Assembly: GCA_907163375.1 (NCBI GenBank)
Contig: CAJQUW010003146.1
Span: 124,001-188,000 of the forward strand
From: Prostheceraeus crozeri
Lineage: Eukaryota; Platyhelminthes; Polycladida; Euryleptidae
Length of the DNA stretch: 64,000 bases
Direction: 5' to 3'
The notes beneath the pieces are model-generated. The model had not been told where the DNA came from, did not search any database, and saw only the letters and a program-made list of their open reading frames with translations. Of this stretch, positions 1 to 9,854 are shown in pieces. A program made the translations under genes and the position numbers. Every line of letters begins with the position of its first letter. The first letter of the stretch is position 1.

Positions 1-2034
1 TATGAGTGATAGTGTCATGACAAGCTTGGACTTTTCAATGAGACATTGCTTTATTTTCAAAAACCAAGCAACTCTTCTTCTCAACCGATACCATGATGAA
101 GACGAATGTATCAGTCTTTCAATAGGTTCTATCTTAACGGTTGAAAGAAATGATCGGGTTTCATTTGATGATTTTACCTCTGGATCATTGTCATCGATAT
201 TCAGGTCGATAGGAGAGAGGGGAATAGAACAAGAGGAATGTGACTGACGAAGAACATTTGGACCAGATTTCCATCTATCGAAAGTAACGAAAGAAGACAT
301 AAACATACCTCTACTGGCGCAGTCAGCAAGATTCGACTCTGAAGGTATGAATTGCCAATTGTTTGGAACAGACCTTTCCCGGATAAATTCGATTCTGTTA
401 GCGACAAATCTGTGAAATCGCTTACTAGTGTTGTTTATATACTTCAATACAATTACACTATCAGTCCAGAAAAAGAACTTTTCAGTCGATATATCAAGCT
501 CCTTACTAATAATAGTCTTCAAAATAACGGCAAGTTTCGCAGCTGTAAGCTCGAGTCGAGGAATGGTAATTTTCTTCAATGGGACAAGTCTAGATTTTGA
601 TAAAATTAAAGAGCAATGACTTTCATTGTTTGGAGCGCAAAACTTCAAATATGCTACGGCACCATATCCAACCTCACTTCCATCGCAGAATACGTGGACT
701 TCGCATTGAGAATCAATAAACAATTCAGGATGGAAACACCTAGGAATTTTATAATCGCCTAGTAAATGCAGTTGTGAAATCCATCTTTTCCACGTAATTT
801 CTTACTCTTTTGGAATGGGGTCATCCCAGTTGATTTTCAACTTAAAAAGCATTTGAAAAATATGTTTCGCGGGAAGAATAGCTGGACCTAAAATTCCGAA
901 AGGATCATATATCGAAAAAATGGTGGACAAAACTCCTCTTCTGGTACATGCCTCATTTTTCAATTCAATCTTGTGACCAAGAGTATCATCCTTGAGATTC
1001 CACCTCACACCAAGTGCGCGATGCAGTTTATGTCTATCGCATTTAGTAAGATCTAGTTCTGTTGCATCATTTTCAATATCATCAGGACTTATTTTTTCTA
1101 ATGCTTCAGAATTATTTGACACGAATTTGGTCAAATTAAAGCCCCCTACAGAGCAAATGTTTTTGACATTGTATACCAACATTTTAAATGCTTCTGTGTC
1201 TTTGCAAGATTTTAGCATGTCATCTACGTAAAAGTTTTTCAAAACTGTGTTTACTACTTCGGCATTGAAGTCATTTTCATGATCTATCGCTGCTTTGCGT
1301 AGAGCAAAGTTTGAGCAACTTGGGGAGGAAATCGCCCCGAAAACATGAACTTTTAGTCTGTACTCTATAAGCCCTTTACACAATTCTCCATTAGGAAACC
1401 AAAAGAGTCTTAAATAATCTTTTTGGTTTGAAGGCACTTTTACTTGGTAAAACATTTTTTCTATGTCGGCCATAACAGCAAGCGGACCTTCACGAAACCT
1501 GAGTAAGACTCCTAAAAGGTTGTTTGTCAAGTCTGGACCTTGAAGTAATTTGTTATTCAAAGAAACATAATTATATTTCATAGAACAATTAAAGACAACT
1601 CGAATTTTATTCTTTTCTTTGTGATAGACAGCGTGGTGTGTAATGTACCATGACTTTCCGACCTCTGAGATTAATTCATTCTCAGGTACAGTTTCCATAA
1701 AGTCTCTATCGATCATCATTTGCATAAAATCGGAATATTCTTTATAAAAATCAGCATTGGATTGTAATTTCTTTTTAATCGACATTAAACGTTGAAACGC
1801 TTGATTCCGATTTTGTGGGAAATTTGGATTGTCATCTTTTAAAGGAAGTGGCACCACATAATGACCATTATGAAAGACAGTCGATTTAACCTTTTCTTCC
1901 CACAATCTATCTTCGACTGATTGGCCAATGCCATCAATATTACTATCCATGAAATCATAATTCCACATCATCTCCAACTTTTCATTCACGTCATTGACTC
2001 TTTCAACTTTGACATTGGACCGTTTATAGCCCAT
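1..2034 (-). pseudogene. BEL/Pao pol: reverse transcriptase and RNase H
   Basis: The RT domain (nt 2034-802) contains the polymerase box FYVDDML near nt 1220 and the Pao-type stretches HHAVYHKEKNKIRVVFNCS and SIYDPFGILGPA. A TAA at 802-804 interrupts the frame. Beyond it the same frame stays open to the window edge and reads as RNase H, with ITIPRLELTAAKLA near nt 570-530 and a DGSEVGYGA block near nt 690. The gene is therefore broken by one nonsense codon here and by a frameshift at its junction with the upstream gag/protease frame. The integrase would follow beyond position 1. The family assignment is firm; the protein is not intact. Confidence 0.85.
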
Positions 2035-3212
2035 CCAATCTTGTGACGAGTAGCATACGGCTCATTACCGCTACCTGCGACGATTTCCAGTGGTTTAATA
2101 ACGTCCGGCGCATTCATTCCAATTATCAATCCGACATCAGCGTTAAGCCACTGATAAGGAACGTGCTCCAAATGGGGCCAACACTGGACGTCTTTCTTCG
2201 AAGGGATGTCATCTCTTCCTATCGCTAGCTCTTCTTTGGAGTAAAGATAAGGGAGAGAGACAACTTCAGTTTCGTCCAAGTTCATTATTTCGATATCATT
2301 TATTACTAGGGTACTTGTGCGGCTTCGCTTGCGCTCCATAGTAGTCAGCAGTATACTAGTACGCGGTCCACTCGTTCCAAGCTGTCGGAGAAGACTGTCA
2401 GAAGCGAAGCAATCCGAACTGAAATTGTCTAACCCAGCATAAGTAATAACACTTTTGCTGGTATTTCGTACTCGAACTTTTACCGGAAGTATGGCCAACG
2501 CAATAGATTTAGAACTACCGGTCCCAGTATGACAATTTTTGTCTGTATTACTAGTTGGACTTCTAGGGAGAAATTCTCTGTGCAAGGAAGTTGGGTGTCT
2601 TCTTTTACACTTATCGCAGAACAGTCTGCTCTGACAATCCTTTGATCGGTGACCAGAGCAGAGGCATCCAAAGCAAAGTCCGTTTTTCATAATGAATACG
2701 TGTTTATCATTATCGGAAATCTCAGTGAAGACGAGACAATAATTCAGTACATGGCTTCCCTCACAACAATAAATACAAACTACCGAGCATTGACTACGTT
2801 TACTATCGGTTGAATTAAAGTCATAATTTCCTGTCGAAGTCATCAGGGATTTCGTAAATTTCTGTGAGCGCTTATCTCCAGTTCTTTTACCCGATGATTT
2901 AGAATAATTATCTGTAATATCTCCGAAAATAGGGAGATTCATCAAGTTGGATTGTTTCGTGACAAATTCAACCAAATCATTGAAAACGATTTTGTCACAT
3001 GAGTTGAGAACAGTATATGCATGCGCTCGCCAAGCCTCTCGCATCTTATATGGTAATTTCCTCGCTATTGACTGTATTTCTTTCGGACTGTGAAGTTGAT
3101 TTAAATGGTCAACACTTTCAGCATAGTTCGCACATCTAATCAAAAAAACTGAGAACTCCTCAAGAGCTTTCGCATCATTATATTCAATTGAGGGCCAACT
3201 TTCGATTTGCAA
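1986..3212 (-). pseudogene. BEL/Pao gag C-terminus, zinc knuckles and aspartic protease region
   Basis: The N-terminal part continues the gag (DUF1759-like) region. Next come CCHC-like knuckles (CFGCLCSGHRSKDC and a second CDKCKRRHPTSLH) and then a DUF1758-like retropepsin region ending in the conserved HKIGWAINGP, which normally leads into reverse transcriptase. At the expected protease active site the sequence is GLDNFSS rather than a D-S/T-G triad, so the protease may be inactive or diverged. It overlaps the RT frame out of phase at 1986-2034 and the gag frame out of phase at 3184-3212; both overlaps are best read as frameshift scars. Confidence 0.8.
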
Positions 3213-3864
3213 TGCTAAAATCGTTGCCGTATTTATCGTTCAATAATTTCATGGCTCTAGTATAGCCTCTTTTCGACTCCATTTGAAGACAGCTGCGGAC
3301 TAGTTCCTTCGGTAACCCACTCGTAAATTGTTCCAAATAATACAAGCGATCAGCATCACTATCTGTCTTAATTTCTATCAAACGATTGAATGATTGAAGG
3401 AAGGGCTTAAACTTTGTCAGATCTGTACCATCAAAATTTTCTGGTTCCCGACGTGGAAGCATAGCACGTTCCTGACTGATAGACAACATTTGCGATATTC
3501 TATTTTGCTCACTCAAGAATTCAAGAACAACATCTTGGTCTTTTTCCTTCTGATTATGTGAATTCGACTCAGTGGAAACAGTAGAATTCAAATAATCAGA
3601 TAACTTTTCCAAAATGGAACTTATGTTGAATTCGTATTCTAGAATTCTTTCAACTTCATCATCCATTTCCTCATCACATACAAAGTCCTGAATTTCTTTA
3701 TCCAAAAGAGACAGATCAGCACTCACTTTCAACAACATATTTTGTATAGCTTTCACGTCGGTTGCGTTATCGCCTTTCAAAAGTTCGTTTGCTCTGGTTG
3801 TCACTTTAGTTGTCTTGGAGCGTGCTGCAGCTCACTTCTTAATCAATGCCGAAATGTCAGACAT
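3184..3864 (-). pseudogene. BEL/Pao gag N-terminus
   Basis: The best start is the ATG at 3864 (MSDISALIKK, the usual BEL gag opening), but a TGA at 3832-3834 interrupts the frame ten codons later. After the stop the frame runs on without a break to 3184. It holds an acidic coiled-coil-like stretch and the DUF1759 pattern LPRREPENFDGTDLTKFKPF, then GLPKELVRS, followed by KLLNDKYGNDF. It terminates just where the next gag segment begins in another frame. Seen: family pattern, nonsense codon, frameshift. Inferred: one ancestral gag. Confidence 0.75.
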
Positions 3865-4757
3865 ATCGGTTTTTCAAAAATGTCAAAAGATATAAAGTTA
3901 GATTGAGATCACACTTAATTCACAAATTTTAGAATATGACAATAATTTACAAATATTTAGAATCGAATTTCGTTCGAGGTATAGATAGCAGTTGACCTGG
4001 TTCATGAAATCGCTTGAGTATTCAAATAAATCGTAACTTACAGTTTTTTCGGAGACAATGACACCTTATTCTTCAAAATTGTTCAAATGTTTCAAACACT
4101 TTGCTACAGTACCAGCATTTTCAAAGATCCATTTTCGATAACACTCCACCAATCGAATCGTAAAAGCCACACATTTGAAACTGTAAAATTCCTGATCGTA
4201 AAGCCTTTGAAAACGCGTCTTTTACTTTCATTTATTTAATCACACTGTCACGTTTGAAGACGGTTTCAAAAATCAGAATACATAAGAACATATACAATCT
4301 TTACACAAAACTTCAAATATAGCAAAACTTACCAAATGGTTTATGGCTTTAACAAATAACAGCATCTCATAACAGTATTTCAAATTGTATCAATGTTAGA
4401 ACGTAAGAAGAAAGATTTAAAAGTCACAACCCAAAGTCACAGATCATAGCAATCCATATGAAGAAAGCTTTACATTATATACATAGATAGATGAAGAGCA
4501 GCGCTATAACGTAACCGACGACGGAAACAAGATAACAAACTCAAGCGTACTGACAACAGACCAAAGATATCACAAAACACTCAAAGCACAGACATCGAAA
4601 ACAACATAGCATCAAAGACAACTCTAAGCAAAAAAGAACAAACTTAACAGTCATATATTATAGTGCCAATTACAGCAAATAATGTGATTAGAAATATTTA
4701 CACCTTGGCAGATCAAGTAGCAAAAATGTCCCGGTGAGAAGAGCTCAACACCGTGAC
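3865..4757 (-). repeat. Putative 5' LTR and leader of the BEL/Pao element
   Basis: This stretch of about 0.9 kb upstream of gag has no coding potential. On the minus strand it has a possible LTR start TGTCACGGTG (4757), a TATA-like TATGTATATAATG (4471-4485) and an AATAAA signal (4231-4236) about 240 bp downstream, an arrangement expected of an LTR with U3, R and U5. The 3' end of the LTR and the primer-binding site could not be fixed because the second LTR is outside the window. Confidence 0.35.
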
Positions 4758-4912
4758 ACCAAAATTGAACTCTCAAACTGGTACCATCCCGGCGAAAACG
4801 GGACAGTTGGCAGCCCTGGAGGTACAAAGATATTTAGTGCGAAAGGGAAATAAATTATTTTTCATTCATTTGCATTGCTTGGATTAGAATGCTTGGATGC
4901 GTACGTGCACGT

Positions 4913-4920
4913 GTCGAAAT
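4913..4920. repeat. Target-site duplication, left copy (gtcgaaat)
   Basis: The same 8 bp occurs at 9847-9854, exactly outside the matching inverted termini. The 8-bp length is that of hAT superfamily insertions. Confidence 0.8.
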
Positions 4921-5632
4921 TATTAACCTACGGGTATACCCGCACACTCTAGGGTGCGGGTGAAGACCTTACAGGTACGGGCGGGTAGTACGGGTGGAGA
5001 GAAACTTCGTCACGGGTACAGACGGGTAAGGATATTTTCGAATATACATTGGACGGACTACTACGAGTAGAATAAGAGTGAAAATCAAAAGTCAATCATC
5101 GTCCGTTCAGTGGACACCTTTCTGTCGTGGCCGGGTCTACTGCGCTTCATCAGGTGATATCCATGATTCCACGCCATGTACTTTTCCGGCATATTATATT
5201 GATCATCTTTAATTCGATTCAGTCTTAGATGCAGTGCATTCGAACTGTTGAGTGAGTGAATGTTTCAGGCTTGCAGCCGTTCACTGGTGGACGAGTCAAA
5301 AGAGAAAAGCGGAAACGGATATTCCAGAGAGCGAGTGGGGTTTTCGAGCTGCTACCATGGAACTGAGCTGAACTGAACTAGGGATCTGGCGTCATGAACT
5401 AGTAAACGAACTGAGCTAAAGTTTCACATATTCTTGCTATTCCCATCGAAGTATCGTGCATACATTGACGATATTTTTATCCCTGTGTCTACAATTCTGC
5501 ATTTTTTGCAGCTTAGCGGTGAAATTTCAAATTTTAGATTCTAATGCTTGAATGAATAGGTAGTAATGTAGATTTGTCATCTATTATGTAGTAAATAATC
5601 TATGGTTTACTTTATTTCTAGTTAAACCATGA

Positions 5633-5672
5633 TATGTTTCCGGGATTTACAAAAATAAATCCCGGAAACATA
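5633..5672. repeat. Perfect 17-bp hairpin
   Basis: Arms 5633-5649 and 5656-5672 are perfect reverse complements (TATGTTTCCGGGATTTA) separated by six bases. No gene is adjacent, so a terminator role is not suggested; it may be a remnant of a small inverted-repeat element. Confidence 0.7.
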
Positions 5673-5827
5673 GCGAGGCGACTTTTAGCAGTCAAAGCTC
5701 TATGATAGTTTCCATCATATGATAGTTATGAAAATTTCCACAATGTTGTGGTAATTGTTGCAAAGAACTTGAGTTGATATTCAAACTTCTATTACACATG
5801 GACTACCATAACATAGTCGATTGAGAC

Positions 5828-6109
5828 TCATCGAATGATGTCAATGTAGCTATCAAATTCAGCAGTTGTGAGAATGTATGAACTATGCCACCAAAGAAGG
5901 GAAATTTTGAGTTGATCGTCTGTGTAAGCGATACTGTTCTTTATCCATGGATCATGTGGTTCATTTTTCAGCGGAAAGCAATAAAATGTAGTTGGAGAGT
6001 CTTTAAATTTATTGTCATTGTCATTCTTATACCGGTACACAAACACAGAGCATTTGCTCAGCATTTTACGCTGTCTATACAAACACATTGCTGATGATTT
6101 GAAATGCAC
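5828..6109 (-). pseudogene. Possible THAP-type zinc-finger fragment
   Basis: A 93-residue frame. Its middle resembles a THAP domain: a cysteine (KCSVFVYRY), then TTFYCFPLKNEP followed by a tryptophan (DPWIKN), which matches the usual F-x-F-P ... W core. The second zinc cysteine of the C-x2/4-C pair is not in place, and the stretch after the tryptophan does not continue as a normal THAP domain. It would fit a fragment of a P-element- or hAT-type transposase or a decayed host exon. The call rests on one short motif and is weak. Confidence 0.3.
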
Positions 6110-7339
6110 TAATTCACAACGCCCGAAGAGAGAGTAACAAGATTACAACGCACGTAACTTCTGTATGAATGACATCGATTCAAATTGTCAGCCTCCTTTC
6201 GTATTAAAGGGTTAAGGATACCTGATCAGATTTCATTCCAGATGCTAGTCATAGATTTCCATGTATTACATCACTTGGTAGTTCCAGGCTGCCATGGTCG
6301 ATGAAATATGGTAGACGCAAGTCAACTCAACTCAATGAAGTGGACAGAAAGCAAGGGCTATTGGATGCGAAAACGAGAGTGCCTTGACTTCATTCTTCAA
6401 TAAATTGTTACTTGGATCAAATATTACGATACTTTTAAATAGATGATGGAGATGTAATTGGAATTTTTATTAGCAATTGAATGTGAGTTTCTTTTATGGA
6501 AAAGCCATCACATTAATTGTTGCAATCAACTATTCAAATGAAAATATGATTAAGTTGGTTTATGAATTTGTCAGTCGGAGTATTAATCTTAAAGGTGTTG
6601 TCCAAGTGTTTTCTAACCATGAACCAGTAGATATTTCTTCGCACTTGTTGTGTTGATGTAATAAACCATTCTTTTGGAGTACATTCGGATTATTTCAGGA
6701 TACATACAATGATTAATGCATGATATTTGTCACATAATGGTTGACGGCGTATATTGAAAGTGCTTGCGAGTTTGAGCAAATATTTTTATTGCATATTTTT
6801 CGACGAAAGCTCCCTGGTTGATCAATGAGATAAACGTTATGTTTTTACAATGATTAATTATTGCTGTTGAGACGAAAATGGAAGGAAGTACAAAATGTTA
6901 GGATCATGAAGTAAATGTTTGCTGATACTGAAATAAATTACATCTTCACCGATTTTGAAAATATTATAGTATCTTTAAAAGAATCTGAACTTCCAATTGA
7001 GCTCAAAGCCACACGGTTCCATGATTTTTTATGGTTATTTTATAAAAGCCCGTCTTGATACCAAAATTAATTGTTCAGAACATTTATCAATTAGCATTAT
7101 CAATTGACAAATACTGGATCCACTTGCATGCATGGAAAGCAGAAATGCAGGCATGACGAAAGCTTCACTAAAGCTTTTTTCATCGAGGCAAGACTTAAGT
7201 CATGGATTTCTATAAGTAGTAGTTATACTATAGACAAATGTAGTGTATGGAGATTTATTTTCATAGTTTCAAAACATGAGTATTCTGCATAGATCACGAG
7301 CTATAGCGAGTGACTAATGCTATCATAATAATAAAAGAA
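6110..7339. other. No recognisable feature
   Basis: AT-rich sequence inside the 4.9-kb hAT-type unit. Short open frames are present but none has recognisable motifs. It could contain the 5' flank of the recombinase gene that follows. Confidence 0.5.
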
Positions 7340-7512
7340 CATCCTAGTTCTTTTCTTGATTCAAATCCCAATGCTGAAATTCAACAAGATCATCCTAGCT
7401 CTTTTCTTGTTTCAAATCCCAATGTTGACATTCATCAAGAACATCCAACCACATCCTAGCTCTTTTCTTGTTTCAAATCCCAATGTTGACATTCATCAAG
7501 AACATCCAACCA
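7340..7512. repeat. Short tandem repeats (51, 61 and 61 bp)
   Basis: Two near-identical 61-bp units at 7391-7451 and 7452-7512 follow a diverged unit of 51 bp at 7340-7390. Each starts CATCCTAG and contains TTTCAAATCCCAATG. One frame encodes a repeated peptide (HPSSFLVSNPNVDIHQE). Since 61 is not a multiple of three, the last duplication shifts the frame just upstream of the recombinase-like gene. Confidence 0.85.
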
Positions 7513-8712
7513 CATCAAGATTCGCAACTGTTCACGATGTCGATGCAATGAACGACGATTTTCAATCCGAATCTTTGAAGAGACGAAACAAATGGGTTCA
7601 CAATATATTTTCTGCCTGGTACCTTGAAAAATTAAAATCAAGAGAAATTATTGACATCAACAGACAACTTGCAAATTACACTAATTTAGAAGTAAACGAG
7701 CATTTATCCAAGTTCATTCAAGAAGTACGGAAGAAGGATGGGAGTTTCTACCCTCGAGACACTTTGATTTCAATTGCTGCAGGGCTCCAGAGCATAATAA
7801 GGGAAAAGAGACCAGAAGTGAATTTATTTAATTCTCATCAGACAAAGCGTTTCACGGATTCACTTGATACGTCGATGAAGAATTCAACCAGATCTCTTCC
7901 ACCAAAGGAGAATGATAGCCACAAACCTTTATCAGTATTTGAGGAAAAAACCTTTTTGACTCGAATGTGTTCAAACAGACAACCCAGATGGATTGATAAG
8001 GGCTCTGTTTTATCTGAATTATCTTTTATCTTACATTTTGCTCTGAGGGGGGGGTGAAGAACAGACTTATTTAAAAATTCATCAGTTCCGAGTTGAGTCG
8101 AGAAATGGATTGAAATGCCTCATTTATACTCCTATCACAGGCAAAACATGCAACGCAGGCTTGAAAGACAAAAGGAAAAGTGCCGGTGAACGTTTGTATT
8201 TTGATGATGCCAATGACAAATTGAATCATATTGAACTTTTTGAAAAGTTTTTGACCGTGCGACCACCAAATGTAGAGCGGTTCTATCTGTACACATCAAG
8301 TAGCTGGGAAAATTCACGATATTGGTATAACAGCAGACCAATAGGAAGAAACAAGATTGGCAAAGTGACAACTAAAATGTGCGAAGAAGGTGGAATTAAG
8401 GGAAAGAGAGCAAACCATGCATTGCGGGCCACCTGTGCAACGAGAATGCATGAGGGAAAAGTTGATGAACAGATAATAATGGAGAGGACCGGACATACAT
8501 CGGTGATGGGAGCAAGAGTGTACAAACGAACATCTGACATATTAATACAGGACAGCCAGATAACATTACATAGAAATAATCTGATGAGTGTATCGAATCA
8601 AAGCGCAAGACAAGGTGAAGAAGAGAGCTCCGCTCAAAAGCAAGTGAAATTTGGAAACATGTATTTTTCAAACTGCAGCTTAAAGAATAATTTCTTTGGA
8701 AACAAAATATGA
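7500..8712 (+). pseudogene. Crypton-type tyrosine recombinase homologue (DUF3504, as in KCTD1/QRICH1/ZMYM relatives), frameshifted
   Basis: The N-terminal part (to 8057) reads like the core-binding region of DUF3504 proteins: KWVHNIFSAWYLEKL, then LSKFIQEVRKKDGSFYP and LISIAAGLQSIIRE. The catalytic part (8110-8712) has WYNSRPIGRNKIGKV, NHALRATCATRMHEGKV (the H-x-x-R box), RTGHTSVMGARVY (the second histidine box) and the nucleophile-position tyrosine in RVYKRTS. A G8 run at 8047-8054 lies exactly where the frame breaks, followed by a stop (8055-8057). The true start is unclear because the 61-bp repeats shift the frame upstream. Known family: domesticated or active Cryptons in animals. Inference: recently inactivated recombinase gene lying inside hAT termini. 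Confidence 0.75.
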
Positions 8713-8829
8713 CTCAAACGTGAAGTGCAAAAGAATTTGCATTGGTTTAGTTATGAGATTGTTTTATACAACATGTAAATGTAAATATTTTGTATTGCTA
8801 TGTATATCTATTCCAATGAAATGTGTATA

Positions 8830-8897
8830 ATGGACTCCTAGATATTTAGCTCAAGTTGTAGATAAAAAAAAATTAGCTCAAATATCTAGGAGTCCAT
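8830..8897. repeat. Perfect 18-bp inverted repeat downstream of the recombinase gene
   Basis: Arms 8830-8847 and 8880-8897 (ATGGACTCCTAGATATTT and its reverse complement) are separated by 32 bases that include an A-rich run and a second short pair (TTAGCTC / TAGCTCAA). It lies 120 bp after the stop of the DUF3504 gene and could fold into a stem-loop in its 3' UTR. Confidence 0.7.
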
Positions 8898-9846
8898 GAA
8901 TGAATAAATGCAATTTTATGAAGGTATTTTCTTACATTAATAGCTAGCCGGAAAATATAAATCTTCAAGTTGCGTCAAGTATTCTGATGCAACAATATAT
9001 GAGTACACCAAATTTCAGTGAGAGTAATTTATGCGGAAAATAGGCAAAATTTTACTATCTCCATATAGGGTACTTTGAATAATGATTGTCGCCGAGTAAT
9101 GAAAGTGGGGGATATTGACATTTTCGAAGTGAAGTTGCGGGAAGACACTCACGGCCATATAATTAAAAGTAGTAAGAACTTGAACAGCAGACATCAATTG
9201 GGAGCCATGAGCGACAACAGCATTTGACTGTCGAGCTTTAAAAAAAAAGGTGCTTCATGAAATACATCCTTTCAATTGATAAAATGTCCCATAGATAAAT
9301 TTGTGCGTACACAATCTCTTGAAGATGAAAATGACCTAGACTTAAATTAGTCGAATAGTATTTTCTGTTGTGCAGACTTTTTTTAATATTTTCTACAAGT
9401 TACTGGAGTGTAGACGATTTAGATTTCTTGCCTTAAGGCGTTCAGCAAAAAGTACTCTCATCAAGTCGCTATGCATTTTAATTCTTTGGATTTGTCAGCA
9501 AATGACCAACCAGTATTGTCAGTCAGTATCTGTATTAAGGCAGTGAATAAAATGAATTAGAAAATAACGATCTAATGATGACCACTTCAGATGCCTTAAG
9601 TATAAATTGGGATTCATTGTTTTTATCAAATAACAAATTTTGTCGCAGATAAAATAGTTATTGTATTTGTGTGATATTTCTATCATACATGTATGTGTAT
9701 GTCCGGGAACAGGCGGGTACGGATAGGCTAATTCCGAATACGAGTAAGTACGAGTAATTTTCTTAGTTGTACGGTCGGGTAAGGCAAGCTACTCACGGAT
9801 GCTGGCGGGTGCGGATACCAAAAAATGATCTACCCGCAGGTCACTA

Positions 9847-9854
9847 GTCGAAAT
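9847..9854. repeat. Target-site duplication, right copy (gtcgaaat)
   Basis: Identical to 4913-4920; it marks the right edge of the 4.9-kb hAT-type unit. Confidence 0.8.

Larger units (their letters stand above)
1..4757 (-). mobile_element. BEL/Pao LTR retrotransposon, degenerate, 3' part outside window
   Basis: Reading right to left, the minus strand shows a possible LTR/leader, gag, zinc knuckles, a DUF1758-type protease region, reverse transcriptase and RNase H, which is the BEL/Pao order. The integrase and the downstream LTR would lie beyond the left edge. At least two frameshifts (around 3184-3212 and 1986-2034) and two in-frame stops (3832-3834 and 802-804) show that it is not functional. 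The right limit at 4757 is an inference from a TGTCACGGTG sequence on the minus strand that could be the LTR start. Confidence 0.85.
4921..9846. mobile_element. hAT-type transposon unit of about 4.9 kb
   Basis: The left terminus reads TATTAACCTACGGGTA and the inverse of the right terminus reads TAGTGACCTGCGGGTA, 13 of 16 identical, flanked by a perfect 8-bp duplication gtcgaaat. Both subterminal regions (about 4925-5040 and 9700-9840) are crowded with CGGGTA/GCGGGT motifs, as in hAT subterminal transposase-binding regions. No hAT transposase was recognised inside. Instead the unit carries a damaged DUF3504 tyrosine-recombinase-like gene (7.5-8.7 kb) and a weak THAP-like fragment. It is either a non-autonomous hAT that captured a gene or a hAT with a nested Crypton-like insertion. 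Low-complexity AT-rich DNA fills the rest. Confidence 0.75.

Noticed and set aside
5633-5672. Rho-independent-type terminator
   Set aside because: The setting is eukaryotic and there is no gene upstream, so only the hairpin itself is reported.
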